Assembly (NCBI GenBank): GCA_016222825.1 | Contig: JACRQF010000012.1 | Coordinates: forward strand, 1-64,000 | Source of the DNA: Verrucomicrobiota bacterium | GTDB taxonomy: Bacteria > Verrucomicrobiota > Verrucomicrobiia > CAIQCK01 | DNA: 64,000 nt | Reading direction: 5' to 3' | Shown here: positions 18,632 through 28,805 of the stretch, piece after piece | How the letters are laid out: each line of letters opens with the position of its first letter | How positions within the stretch are numbered: position 1 is the stretch's first letter | Notes under the pieces: model-generated | Database searches by the model: none | Seen by the model: only the letters and a program-made list of their open reading frames with translations | What the model was told of the DNA's origin: nothing | Made by a program: the position numbers and the translations under genes

Positions 18632-19674
18632 CTCACCAGACGAAGCCGCGGGTTCGGCCGCAGCGCGCGCCCGACCTTGGCGCAGGGACGGCCGTTCACT
18701 TGGACGATGTCGGCGGTGAAATCAATCCGCCCCCGAAACAGGGCTGAACCTACGCCAACCACATCAAATGGAACCCGGTCTTTCACAAAGCGTTTCAACT
18801 TCTCGGCGGTGAAACCACCGCTAACGACGATTTTGACCCATCGGAAGCCGTTTTCGTTCAACGCCGCGCGCACTTTTCGCACCAACTCGGCGCAGACCCC
18901 GTGGCTTGCCGGGCCACGGCCCCGCACACTGCGGTCGCGTAGGTCGCCGGAGGTGTCCAGCCGCACGGCCCAAAGCCGCCGGCCGAGCGCGCGGGCGCAC
19001 GCCAGCGCGGTGCCGACGCAGTCGTTGTCCCAATCCACCAGCGCGATGCGGTTGACGCCGCGCTGGATATGCCGGTCAAACGCCTCCGTCGCTGCGACCG
19101 TGTCGCCCTCGTAGGCGGCGATCAAACCGTGTGGGATCGTCCCGATGCCCTTGCCGCGCCATAGAGCGGCGTTGGCGTCGGTGGAAACGCCCGCCGCGCC
19201 GCCGACCTTTGCCGCCCAACCGTCGCCGGGCTGGTTCAGCAGGTGGTCGAAGCGCGCCGAGAAGAAGAACACCGGTTTGCCGCTGGCGGCCTCGACGACC
19301 TCGCGGACGTTCGTGGCCACCGCGGAGCGCCGGCCGAGGATGCCGAGATAGACCGTCTCTAAGTGCGCGAACGTCGCGTAATCGCCCTCGATGGTCATCA
19401 CCGTGTCCCGCGCGCGCATCGGGTCGCCGTCGCGCAGGGCGCGGATGCGGAGCGCGCTCGGCTTGTCGGCGCAGAGCTTGAGGACGGCGATGGCCTCGTC
19501 GGCGCCGCAGACGATCCCGGCGCTGCGCGTGAAGACCTGCATCAACACGCGCGGGTGGTGGCCGTCGCGTTGGAGGATGCGGCGGGTGCGGGTGAAATAA
19601 GCGTCGGTGTAAAACCCGCGCCGGATGTCGGCCACCGGCAGGCGGAACACGCGGGGATCAAGCCGGGCTGTCAT
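18628..19674 (-). CDS. Nicotinate phosphoribosyltransferase family protein
   Basis: FYTDAYFTRT...GTIPHGLIAAYEGDTVAATEAF...RLDTSGDLRDRSV...VVSGGFTAEKLKRF. Confidence 0.85.
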   Translation of the reverse strand: MTARLDPRVFRLPVADIRRGFYTDAYFTRTRRILQRDGHHPRVLMQVFTRSAGIVCGADEAIAVLKLCADKPSALRIRALRDGDPMRARDTVMTIEGDYATFAHLETVYLGILGRRSAVATNVREVVEAASGKPVFFFSARFDHLLNQPGDGWAAKVGGAAGVSTDANAALWRGKGIGTIPHGLIAAYEGDTVAATEAFDRHIQRGVNRIALVDWDNDCVGTALACARALGRRLWAVRLDTSGDLRDRSVRGRGPASHGVCAELVRKVRAALNENGFRWVKIVVSGGFTAEKLKRFVKDRVPFDVVGVGSALFRGRIDFTADIVQVNGRPCAKVGRALRPNPRLRLVS

Positions 19675-19689
19675 TGCGGCGGGCCGCCG

Positions 19690-20736
19690 TCACCGTGTCG
19701 GGGCGGGTGCGGCGGCGGGTTTGCCGCCGGAGAGGGCGAGACTGCGGCTCTGGAGGAAGAAGGCGAGGTTGCGCAGCGCGTTCTTGAACTCCGACGCCGG
19801 CAGCACCTTCAGCGAGTCCAGCGCCGTGTCCAGATAACGCTCGATCATCTCCAGCGATGCGTCGAGCGTGCGGTGCTTCACCACCAATGTCGCCAGCCGG
19901 GCCGCGCCTTGGATGGAATAGCTCGTCAGGTCAATCGAGATCTGGTCGCGCTCGGCCTCGCTGGCGCGGCGCAGCAGCGTCAGGATCGGCAGCGTCAGCT
20001 TGCCCTTGTTCAAGTCCGTGCCGAGGGACTTGCCGGCCTCGTTCTCCTGCTCGAAGATGTCCACGCAGTCATCATAAATCTGATACGCGATGCCGAGCGC
20101 CATGCCGTAGGCGCGCAACGACTGCCGCACGGGCACGGCCGCGCCGCTGAGAAACGCCCCCAGCTCGCACGAGACCGCGAACAGTTCCGCCGTCTTCATC
20201 TCCACAAACTTCAGGTAATCCTCGATGGACAGCTCCAGGTCGAACCGCCGCTGGGTCTGCAGGATCTCGCCCTCGCAGACGACGTTCGTCGCGTGCGCGA
20301 TCCGCCGGCAGACCTCCATGTCTGGGAACTCCGTCGCCAGCTTCAGCGCATGGGCGAAGAGGCAGTCGCCGAGCAGCACGGAGATTTCGTTGCCCCAGCG
20401 CGCGCTCACCGTCAGCTTGTGCCGGCGCATCGTCGCCCCGTCCATGATGTCGTCATGCACGAGCGTGGCCAGATGGATCATCTCGGCGATCACGGCCATC
20501 GTGATGTGGAAATCGTTGAGCGTCCCGCAAGCGCCGCCGCTGAGCAACGCCAGCGCCGGCCGGAGCCGCTTGCCCTGCGTGCCGAGCGCGTAGCGGACGT
20601 AATCGCTCACGCCCGGCTCGAACGCGCCGACTTGCTGGGCCAGCCGTTGTTCCACCTTGCCCAACGCCGGCTCAATCGGCCCGATCACCTTGCTGAACTT
20701 GAATCCGCCGCGCACGCGTTCCGCTGCCGTTGACAT
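19690..20736 (-). CDS. Polyprenyl synthetase family protein
   Basis: LVHDDIMDGATMRRHKLTVSARWGNEISVLLGDCLFAHAL...GIAYQIYDDCVDIFEQE. Confidence 0.95.
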   Translation of the reverse strand: MSTAAERVRGGFKFSKVIGPIEPALGKVEQRLAQQVGAFEPGVSDYVRYALGTQGKRLRPALALLSGGACGTLNDFHITMAVIAEMIHLATLVHDDIMDGATMRRHKLTVSARWGNEISVLLGDCLFAHALKLATEFPDMEVCRRIAHATNVVCEGEILQTQRRFDLELSIEDYLKFVEMKTAELFAVSCELGAFLSGAAVPVRQSLRAYGMALGIAYQIYDDCVDIFEQENEAGKSLGTDLNKGKLTLPILTLLRRASEAERDQISIDLTSYSIQGAARLATLVVKHRTLDASLEMIERYLDTALDSLKVLPASEFKNALRNLAFFLQSRSLALSGGKPAAAPAPTR

Positions 20737-20891
20737 AAGGCCCGCACTCTAAAAACCCCAGCCCCGCCCCGCAAGAGTAAAAGCGAGTGCAGCAGTGTTG
20801 GCGTCGGCGGTCAGGGTTGTTCCTTGCGCGCGGATAGCTAAGAACGAATACCAGCCAGCGTCAGGCGAGGCCGGAGAGCGCGGTGAAACAA

Positions 20892-23800
20892 CTATTTTGC
20901 GGCGACCTTTTTGATGTCGGTGTCGCAGACGACGCGGAAGCCGACGTTGAAGACGCGCTGCCATGGCGGATAGCTGAGGCGAAACGCGGAGCGGGCACGC
21001 AACGGCCGGTCATAGAACGAGCCGCCGCGCACGACCTTGGGGCCGTCGGGCGAGCCGCTGTCGCGGCCGTCGGCGGCGTAGGGGTAGGGCGCGTAGGTGG
21101 TGAGCGTCCACTCGGCGGCATTGCCGTGCATATCGTGGAGGCCCCACGCGTTCGGCGGGTATTTGCCGGCGTTGCCGGCGACGATCTCGCCGTCGTTGAT
21201 GTTGGCCATTGCGGGAATCCACTTGGGCGAGTCGCCGCGGCAGAGGTTGTGCAGGCGCTCGTCGGCGAGGTTGGCGAGCTTGGCGAAGTCGGTGGTGCAA
21301 TCGCCGAAGTTCAGCGGTGTCGCGGTGCCGGCGCGGCAGGCGTATTCCCACTGCGCCTCGGTCGGGAGCGTGAACTTGCGGCCGGTCTTCATCGAGAGCC
21401 ACGCGCAGAACTCCATCGCCCGGTTCCACGAGACGCGGATGACGGGCTGCTTGGCGGTGTTGGCGGCGACGCCGCGGGTGTTCTGGTCCTTGTTGAATGC
21501 GCTGATGTAGCCGTTGTCGTGCGCCGGGTCGAACGCGGCGAATTGCTCGACGGTGACTTCGTGCGCGCCCATGTAGAACGGCTTCTCGATCTTCACGGTG
21601 GTCTGTGGTTGTTCGTCGGTGCAACCAGCGACGTCACCCATGACGAACTCGCCGGCGGGGATGAGCGCGAGGTCGAGCGAGATGTTGGGAGCGAGTTCCA
21701 GTTTGGTTTGAGGCGGCGCGCCGACGGCGGCTTGGCGGCGCTTGGCTTCGGCGGAATCAAACGGCCAACCCGCTGCATTTTGAATTTTAGATTTTGGATT
21801 TTGGATTGGTTCGGGTTTGAGGAACTGGATTGGGTCGCGTTTAATCTCGAAGATGGCTTCGGGGTCGGTGGGGTTGTTGGCGTAGCGGGTGCGGAACTCG
21901 ATCCGGCGCGTGTGGTAGTTCTCCTTGATCGGCTGGTGCTCGCCCCAAGTGCCGTGGTCGGGGACGTTGAGGTCAATCCACGTGATGAGCCGGTCCCAAG
22001 CTTCGGCGTCGAGCTTCACGTTGTGATGGCCTTTCTTCAGCATCTGCACCAGCTCGCTGGTGTCGGCGTTCCACTCCAGCGGCACCGGCAGATGATAGTC
22101 GCTCTCCGGGCCGGGGCGGCGCACGAACGGATGCAGCGCCAGATAGGACGGCGTGAAGTTGCGCCAACCGTTCTGCGGCTTTGCGGTGAAGTCAGGGACG
22201 CTCTTCGCTGCGGCAGTCTGCTCGTTGTGGCAGCCGACGCAGAAGCGGTCGAGCACCGGCTGGACCTCACGCTTGAAGCTGAAGCCGCGAGCGGGGCCGC
22301 GCCACGGTTGGATTTCCACGGGCGACTTGGTCATCGCAACACCTTGTTTCGTCAGCGGCGTGGAGTTTGGATCTTCGTGGCAGCCGACGCACGAGACTTT
22401 CTCGCCGGGCATGGCGGTGAACCAACTGCGCATGACTTGCAGCGCCTTGCCGTCCTTGTCGAGCGGCTGGACGGCGATGGGTGTGTTGGCGGGAACTTTG
22501 AAGACCGCCGAGCCGTCTTCCTCGACCGGCACCGTGCCGAGGATGCGATGCACGTCCCACGGGCCGTCCACGCCGACGTGGATGTGGCCGCCCATGCGGC
22601 GATAGGTGTAGTGCGGCTCGAAGACGCGAAGTGATTTCACCGCGCCGCGCGGCACACCGGCGAGGCCGGGGCCGGCGTAGATGTCACTGAGATAGACGAT
22701 GCCTTCGTTGCTGGCGAGGTCCACACGGTCGGGAATGACCGGCGGGCGCGGCGTCTTGCGGAACGGCACCGGCTCCAGCAACGCGTAGTCGCTGTCCTCG
22801 CGGATGAGCACGGCGTTGTCGAACACGTCCACGAGGTAGATGCCCCACGGTGACTGCTGCGTCGGCTGCATCGAGACGAGGAAGTATTTTCCGCTGAGCG
22901 GATAGGGGTGGAGGAACTTCGGCCAGGAGTCGTTGACGAGCGTGTCGCGGATGATCGGCTCGACGGCTTTGGCGTGGCCGGGGATGCGCTGGATGGCGCC
23001 GGCGGATTCGTTGCGGCCTTTGCTGACGTCGAAGAGGACCATCTCGCCCATGCGCGGCACGCCGTGGTGGCCGGAGATGATGGCGACGACGCGGTTCGGG
23101 TCGTCGGGAACCTGGCGCGCGTAGAAGATGGAATTGGGCCAGTAGGAGTTGCTGCCGTAATGGACCATCTGGCCGGTGCCATCGGGGTTCATGTGGAAGA
23201 GCAGCCGCGTGAAGTAATGCGGTGTGTCGGTGTATTCCCAACGGCTGTAGAGCACGCGGCCGTCAGCGAGGACGGTCGGGCACCAGTTGTGTTCCTGGTC
23301 GAAGCAAAGCTGGCGGATGGTCTTGCCGTCGGTGTCCATGCGGCAGAGGTTGGCCACCGAGTCTCCGCCGCCGACGCACGGGACGCCGGCGAACGTGCAG
23401 GTGGAATCGAAGAGGATGCGACCGTCGGGGAGGTAGCACGGATCGTAGTAGTCAACGTCCGGCTCATCGGGCGTGCGCTGGCGGAGATTCTTGCCGTCGG
23501 CGTCCATCTCGAAGACGTGCCAGCGGTTCTGCGAGCCGATGGAGGAGAAGAGCATCTTGTCGGCGTCGAAGTTCAGGTCCACGTCGCCGACGAAAACCTT
23601 TTTCTCCGGCCGGTAGAGCGTGGTGAGCTTGCCGTCGGGACGGACCGGCGAGAGCGTGGCAATCTCGTTGTCGAAGCCCTGGCGGGCGAGGGCGCAGTTG
23701 CCTTGCCAGTTCTGAGGCAAGCCGAGCATATCGGGGCGTCGCTTGATGACAAGCAGGCGCTCGAAGTCGAGCAGCGGGTTGGCCAGCAACGCCTCGCGTT

Positions 23801-24941
23801 GGAGCGCACGCAGTTCGCCGGCGAGCAACGCCGCACGGTCGGCGGTGGCGACGGGATCCTTGGCGGCGGCTGCCGTCAACTCATCGGCGGTCTTCTTGAG
23901 CGTCTCGAGCTTCGCGAGAAACTGCGGAGCGTTCGGATACTTGTCGCCGAAGGTCTTGGCGAGGTCATTGACGGCGAGGCGCAACGGCTCGAACTGGAAA
24001 TTGCGAACGGCATTTAGGGCGTCGCTGGTGACGCGGGATCGGTAGTAGAATTCGCGCAGCGCGGCGAGATCGGCGGACTTCTTAGCTTGCTCGGCGAGCG
24101 GGGCGACGGTGATGGCGCGCTGGTAGCGCCGCGCCAGTTCGGTTAGGCCGGCGACGGCGATGTTGCCGCTCCAGAGGTTGTCCTCGCGCTCCCAATTCAT
24201 CTGGCGGAGTGCGGCGGGGTCGCCGAAGTCGCGGCGGAGGAGGCTCCAGATTTGCTGGCGCTCGTGCTCGCCTTGCTGGCGATGGCGGGCAATGCCGGCG
24301 ATGGAGAAGTAGAAGCTGTAGTCGCCGCTGATGTTGTTGACGCGCAGCAGGAGATGGTTCTCGCCGGGCTTGAGGTCGAGCTTCACGGTGCCACCGCTCG
24401 ACGGCGAGAAGGTGGGAACGTCTTTGGCAAGGACGCGGTTGCCGTTGAACCAGACCTGCATGCCGTCGTCGGCCCCGAAGTGGCCGGTGATGTAGCAGGG
24501 CTGCTTGGCGGTGATCGTCCGGTAGATGTAGATGACCGCGGAGGAGCCGCCGCGAAGCTTGGTGGTTTCGCCGTCGGCCCAGTCGGGATGCAGCTCCCAA
24601 CGGAGTTTGCCGCCATCGTAGCTGGCGGCGAGATCCACTTTCTCTTGGGGCGGGAAGACGTCATTGAAGCCGTGTGGCGTCTTGCCTTGGAACGGCCCGA
24701 CGGCGTGCCACGGGCCGATCTCGACGCCTTTGGGCAGCGCGGCGGCGTAGGCGCGGCGGGTTTGCTCGGTCTCATGGCGGAGCAGCGCCTCTTGCGAAGC
24801 AGACATCGAATTCTGCCAAGTGTCCTTGCGGACGTAGTAGGGCGGGTCGCCGGCGAGGGCCAAGGACGCGGCGAGCAGCCACACGGAAAGGGCGAAGCGA
24901 GTGTGTTTCATGAGCGGCGTCATCCAGATTTGGGGCGACAT
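20892..24941 (-). CDS. Large exported protein: HzsA-like/beta-propeller-like region with two CXXCH haem motifs and a C-terminal SUMF1/FGE-like domain
   Basis: CVGCHEDPNS and CVGCHNEQ; C-term ALIPAGEFVMGDVAGCTDEQPQTTVKIEKPFYMGAHEVTVEQF...WEYACRAGT...GNAAEWTLTTY...VVRGGSFYDRP. Confidence 0.8.
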   Translation of the reverse strand: MSPQIWMTPLMKHTRFALSVWLLAASLALAGDPPYYVRKDTWQNSMSASQEALLRHETEQTRRAYAAALPKGVEIGPWHAVGPFQGKTPHGFNDVFPPQEKVDLAASYDGGKLRWELHPDWADGETTKLRGGSSAVIYIYRTITAKQPCYITGHFGADDGMQVWFNGNRVLAKDVPTFSPSSGGTVKLDLKPGENHLLLRVNNISGDYSFYFSIAGIARHRQQGEHERQQIWSLLRRDFGDPAALRQMNWEREDNLWSGNIAVAGLTELARRYQRAITVAPLAEQAKKSADLAALREFYYRSRVTSDALNAVRNFQFEPLRLAVNDLAKTFGDKYPNAPQFLAKLETLKKTADELTAAAAKDPVATADRAALLAGELRALQREALLANPLLDFERLLVIKRRPDMLGLPQNWQGNCALARQGFDNEIATLSPVRPDGKLTTLYRPEKKVFVGDVDLNFDADKMLFSSIGSQNRWHVFEMDADGKNLRQRTPDEPDVDYYDPCYLPDGRILFDSTCTFAGVPCVGGGDSVANLCRMDTDGKTIRQLCFDQEHNWCPTVLADGRVLYSRWEYTDTPHYFTRLLFHMNPDGTGQMVHYGSNSYWPNSIFYARQVPDDPNRVVAIISGHHGVPRMGEMVLFDVSKGRNESAGAIQRIPGHAKAVEPIIRDTLVNDSWPKFLHPYPLSGKYFLVSMQPTQQSPWGIYLVDVFDNAVLIREDSDYALLEPVPFRKTPRPPVIPDRVDLASNEGIVYLSDIYAGPGLAGVPRGAVKSLRVFEPHYTYRRMGGHIHVGVDGPWDVHRILGTVPVEEDGSAVFKVPANTPIAVQPLDKDGKALQVMRSWFTAMPGEKVSCVGCHEDPNSTPLTKQGVAMTKSPVEIQPWRGPARGFSFKREVQPVLDRFCVGCHNEQTAAAKSVPDFTAKPQNGWRNFTPSYLALHPFVRRPGPESDYHLPVPLEWNADTSELVQMLKKGHHNVKLDAEAWDRLITWIDLNVPDHGTWGEHQPIKENYHTRRIEFRTRYANNPTDPEAIFEIKRDPIQFLKPEPIQNPKSKIQNAAGWPFDSAEAKRRQAAVGAPPQTKLELAPNISLDLALIPAGEFVMGDVAGCTDEQPQTTVKIEKPFYMGAHEVTVEQFAAFDPAHDNGYISAFNKDQNTRGVAANTAKQPVIRVSWNRAMEFCAWLSMKTGRKFTLPTEAQWEYACRAGTATPLNFGDCTTDFAKLANLADERLHNLCRGDSPKWIPAMANINDGEIVAGNAGKYPPNAWGLHDMHGNAAEWTLTTYAPYPYAADGRDSGSPDGPKVVRGGSFYDRPLRARSAFRLSYPPWQRVFNVGFRVVCDTDIKKVAAK
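21777..21806 (-). repeat. 7-nt-period tract (ATCCAAA ATCCAAA ATCTAAA ATTCAAA AT) inside a CDS
   Basis: Encodes IQNPKSKIQN in the linker before the SUMF1 domain. Confidence 0.8.
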
Positions 24942-24971
24942 TCTAGTTGAAAAGCGCGGGCGCTCAATACA

Positions 24972-25346
24972 ATGTTTGCGGCGATGCTAGTCACCTTGCT
25001 CAAATCCAAGATTCACCGCGCGACCGTGACCGGTTCGAGCGTGAACTACGAAGGCAGCCTGACGATAGACCTGGAGTTGATGGAGAAGGTCGGGCTGGTG
25101 CCCTACGAGCGCATTCTGGCCAGCAACATGGCCAACGGCGCGCGGTTCGAGACCTACGCCATTCCCGGTGATCGCGGCAAGCGGCAGATCATACTCAACG
25201 GCGCCACCGCCCATCTCGGCAAGGCCGGCGACCGGCTCACGATCATGAGCTTTATCGAGGTGGAGCCGAAGCTGGCGCGCGACTGGAAGCCAAAGGTGAT
25301 CGTCGTTGACACGAAGAACCACGTCGTCACCGAGCGGGGCATCTGA
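24972..25346 (+). CDS. panD: Aspartate 1-decarboxylase
   Basis: LLKSKIHRATVT...YEGSLTID...ILNGATAHLGKAGD. Confidence 0.95.
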   Translation: MFAAMLVTLLKSKIHRATVTGSSVNYEGSLTIDLELMEKVGLVPYERILASNMANGARFETYAIPGDRGKRQIILNGATAHLGKAGDRLTIMSFIEVEPKLARDWKPKVIVVDTKNHVVTERGI

Positions 25347-25350
25347 CCCG

Positions 25351-27408
25351 CTATTTGCCGGGCGCGGCGTCTGCCCATCGTTTGCGGTCGCAGAAGAAGA
25401 GCATGTTGACGCCCTCGAATCGCTCAGGCGGGATGGCTTCCTTGAGCGGGAAATCCCTCGGCACCTTCAAGAACCTCAGCACATCGGCCCACGGCCACCA
25501 TTCGTCGTAAATGATCTCCGACAGGAACCGGCGGTTCAGCGTGATCGGCGTCAGCAGCAGCGCGGCGACGTGCTCGTGGAGGTCGTTGATCTTGTAGAAC
25601 TGCTCGCGCTGCATCGGGAGCCAGAGACAACGGCGGTTGCCATACCATGCCACGGCCCAAGGTTGGTCGCTGACCATGAACTCCTTCGCGTCGAGATAAG
25701 CGGTGGCCTCGGCGATCTTCGGCGGGTAATACGGCGGGTAAGCGTAACGATCCGCCGGCTGGCCAATCAAACGCAAGCCGACGGGCAACGCCGTCGCTGC
25801 GACAAACAAGCCGACGACGCAGCCGCGCCAGATCGGAATGAAAATCTGGAGCCGGTCCAGCATGGTGAAAAAGAGCGCCGTGCCATACATCGCGATGAAG
25901 GGAGTCACGAGCACGAGCAGGTTGCCCTCCTGGGCAAGGCCGTTGGGCGGCCGGGGCTGGAGCCCGAGGACGCACATCACGAGGAAGAACACGCCGGCGC
26001 TGCCGACGGCGAACCATTTGAACCGGTTGACCGCAGGGCGGCGGAACCGGTAGAAGAGCGCCGCCGCAAAGAACGCCATGATGACGCCGCCGCCGCTGGC
26101 CCACGGGCTGTCCGTCCAGACCTCTCTCGCATTCGCAGCGGTTTTCATGGAGATCATCTTCAGCGTCGCAGGGGCGAAATTTGGCTCTATGGAACGTTGC
26201 AGGTTTTCGCGAATGAGAGAGGGGACCTTTTCGTAGATGGCAGTCGTGGCGAGACCGAGCGGGTTGTTGCACATCCAGTAGTTCCGCGCCATCCACGGCG
26301 CCGCCGGGATCAGGAACATCGCAGTCATGCCGAGCGCCACCCAGCCGCCGCGCGTCAGTCCCCAGATCCGCCAAGCCAGGATGCACGCGGGCAGAAGCAG
26401 CCAGCCGGCGGAGTATTTCACCAGAAACGCGACGCCAATGATGGCGCCGGCCAGCAGCGCCAGCAACAGCGCGATCACGGGCCGCCGCTCCTGTGAGCGC
26501 AAATCATTGGCGACCACCAAGGCGAGCGTCGCCAGGCACAGCCACATCATCGCGAACATCACGTTCAGGCCGGAGATGGCGTATTGGCAGATGGTTTCCG
26601 AGAGGACGAACAACGCGGCAGCCGTGACGCCGACGCGGCGGTCGAACAACCGGCGGGCGATGAGATAGGTGAGGCAGCCGTTGATCAACGTCAGCGGGAT
26701 GCCGAGGCCATAGACGATCCAGCGGTCCGGGCCGAAGCTGATGTTCGCCTGCTCCGGTTCGACCTTGAACGAAGTCGTCGGCGCCCAGAACAAGGTGAAC
26801 AGCATCATGCATAGCATGATGCCCACGCCGTGCCAGGGCAGCTCGCCTTTGCGGAGCTTCATTCTCAGGCCCCTCGGCACGACCCCGAACAACAGCCATG
26901 CGCTGGCAATCCCCGCCAGCACCCACATCCAGTAGCGCCACTGCATCACGTTGAAGAGCCGCTGCCGGAGCGACGGCGGCTCGCCCGCTTTTGTCTCCGG
27001 CCGCGGTCCGCCGCCGGGCCAGAGGTTGCCTTTCTGCACCATGTAGAACAACGAGCCGATCAGCACTGGATACGCGGGGGGATTCATCAGGTCGGGATGC
27101 TTCTCCAGCATCGCGTTGCGCCAGCGCGGGCAGTTCAACTCCATCCACATGCTCAGCGGCCGGATGAACTGCGTCGTGTAGCCGTCGCCGCGCAGCAGAT
27201 TGCGGCCGAGCTGGGCCTGGTCCATCGCCTCGGCATGGCGTAGCCCGCAGAATTGGTTGCCCGCGTAAAGCAGCAGGAGCGTGCCAAGCGTCACGGCCAG
27301 CAATACGCCGCGCAGCACGCGCTGGCCGATGCCGATGTCCAGCGAATGAACCGTGTCCTGAATCGCGGCTTGTATCGGCCGCAGTCTCTCTTCTTCCGGG
27401 TTGCTCAC
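25351..27408 (-). CDS. Multi-TM glycosyltransferase family 39-like protein
   Basis: 685 aa with many TM segments; AEAMDQAQLGRNLLRGDGYTTQFIRPLS. Confidence 0.65.
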   Translation of the reverse strand: MSNPEEERLRPIQAAIQDTVHSLDIGIGQRVLRGVLLAVTLGTLLLLYAGNQFCGLRHAEAMDQAQLGRNLLRGDGYTTQFIRPLSMWMELNCPRWRNAMLEKHPDLMNPPAYPVLIGSLFYMVQKGNLWPGGGPRPETKAGEPPSLRQRLFNVMQWRYWMWVLAGIASAWLLFGVVPRGLRMKLRKGELPWHGVGIMLCMMLFTLFWAPTTSFKVEPEQANISFGPDRWIVYGLGIPLTLINGCLTYLIARRLFDRRVGVTAAALFVLSETICQYAISGLNVMFAMMWLCLATLALVVANDLRSQERRPVIALLLALLAGAIIGVAFLVKYSAGWLLLPACILAWRIWGLTRGGWVALGMTAMFLIPAAPWMARNYWMCNNPLGLATTAIYEKVPSLIRENLQRSIEPNFAPATLKMISMKTAANAREVWTDSPWASGGGVIMAFFAAALFYRFRRPAVNRFKWFAVGSAGVFFLVMCVLGLQPRPPNGLAQEGNLLVLVTPFIAMYGTALFFTMLDRLQIFIPIWRGCVVGLFVAATALPVGLRLIGQPADRYAYPPYYPPKIAEATAYLDAKEFMVSDQPWAVAWYGNRRCLWLPMQREQFYKINDLHEHVAALLLTPITLNRRFLSEIIYDEWWPWADVLRFLKVPRDFPLKEAIPPERFEGVNMLFFCDRKRWADAAPGK

Positions 27409-28805
27409 AGGTCTTCCAGTTTATAGTCGTGCAGCTTCCGATGCAAGGTGCGTCGGCTGATGCCGAGCCGGCGCGCGGCTTCGCTGCGGTTGCCCTCGGT
27501 GGCTTTCAGGGCGTTGATGATCATCAGCCGTTCCACTTCGTCCAGGGTCAGGCTGCTCTTGGCCAGTTGCTCCGGCGGCACGGCGCCTTGCTCGTGCGCG
27601 GACTGAACCATCGCGCCCACGGCGGGCGGCAGGTCGCGCGCGGTGATCTTGTCGCCGCGGGCGAGCACCACCGCGCGCTCGATGGCGGTGCGCAGCTCGC
27701 GGACGTTGCCGGGCCACTGGTAAAGCAGCAACGCGTTCATTGCCTCCGGCGTGATTTCGGAGATGATCTTGTTGTTCTCGCGGGCGTATTCCCGCAGGAA
27801 CGCGTTCGCCAGCAACACCGTGTCCTCGCCGCGCTGCCGCAACGGCGGCAGGGTGACGGTGACGACTTGCAGGCGGTAAAAGAGGTCGTCGCGGAACTTC
27901 CCGGCCTTGACCAGTTCTTCGAGGTTGCGGTTGGTGGCGGCGACGAGACGCACGTCCACCGACAGCGTTTTGTTGCCGCCGACGCGCTCGAATTGCCGCT
28001 CGCCGAGCACGCGGAGAATCTTCACCTGCACCGACGGGTCAATCTCGCCGATCTCGTCGAGGAAGATCGTGCCGCCGTCGGCTTCCTCGAAACGTCCGAT
28101 CCGCCGCTCCAGCGCGCCGGTGAACGCGCCCTTCTCGTGGCCGAAAAGCTCGCTTTCCAGGAGGTTCTGCGACAGCGCCGCGCAATGCACCGCCAGGAAC
28201 GGCCCGTTGCGCCGCGGGCTGAGTTGGTGGACGGCGCGTGCCACCAGTTCCTTGCCGGTGCCGCTCTCGCCTTGGATCAACACCGTGGCGCGGCTCGGCG
28301 CGACCTGACGGATCGTATCGAGCACCTCGACCATCGGCGCGGACTGGCCGATGATGTTCTCCATCCCGTAACGCTTGTCGAGCTGCTGCCGCAGCGTGAC
28401 GTTCTCAGCTTCCAGGCGGCGGCTCTTGAGCGCGCGCGCCAGCACCAGTTCCAGCCGGTCGAGGTCCATCGGCTTGGTCAGGTAGTCGTGTGCGCCGCGG
28501 CGCATCGCCTCGACGGCGTTCTCGACGGTGCCGTAGGCGGTCATGACGATGCAGACAGGCGGCCGCGCGACGGACTGCGCGCGCTGCACCAGTTGCAGCC
28601 CGTCGAAGTCCGGCATCCGGAGGTCGGTCAGGACGATGTCGAACGTCTCGCTCTCCAACAGCCGCAGCGCGGTCGCGCCGTCCTCGGCGATGGTGATGGC
28701 GTAGTCCTGTTCCAGCGCGCGGCGGAGGCCCTCGCGCGTGTGCTTCTCGTCGTCCACGACGAGCACGGTTGGTTTTCCAAGTGCATTCACGGTTTCCATA
28801 GTCAA
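27405..28805 (-). CDS. Sigma-54-dependent response regulator, NtrC family
   Basis: Receiver VLVVDDEKHTREGL; GESGTGKELVARAVH; GAFTGA; Fis-type HTH AARRLGISRRTLHRKL. Confidence 0.97.
   Translation of the reverse strand: MTMETVNALGKPTVLVVDDEKHTREGLRRALEQDYAITIAEDGATALRLLESETFDIVLTDLRMPDFDGLQLVQRAQSVARPPVCIVMTAYGTVENAVEAMRRGAHDYLTKPMDLDRLELVLARALKSRRLEAENVTLRQQLDKRYGMENIIGQSAPMVEVLDTIRQVAPSRATVLIQGESGTGKELVARAVHQLSPRRNGPFLAVHCAALSQNLLESELFGHEKGAFTGALERRIGRFEEADGGTIFLDEIGEIDPSVQVKILRVLGERQFERVGGNKTLSVDVRLVAATNRNLEELVKAGKFRDDLFYRLQVVTVTLPPLRQRGEDTVLLANAFLREYARENNKIISEITPEAMNALLLYQWPGNVRELRTAIERAVVLARGDKITARDLPPAVGAMVQSAHEQGAVPPEQLAKSSLTLDEVERLMIINALKATEGNRSEAARRLGISRRTLHRKLHDYKLEDL

Noticed and set aside
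20883-22634. 583-aa plus-strand ORF opposite the HzsA-like gene
   Set aside because: Antisense shadow ORF in high-GC DNA; the minus-strand product has recognisable motifs, this one has none.
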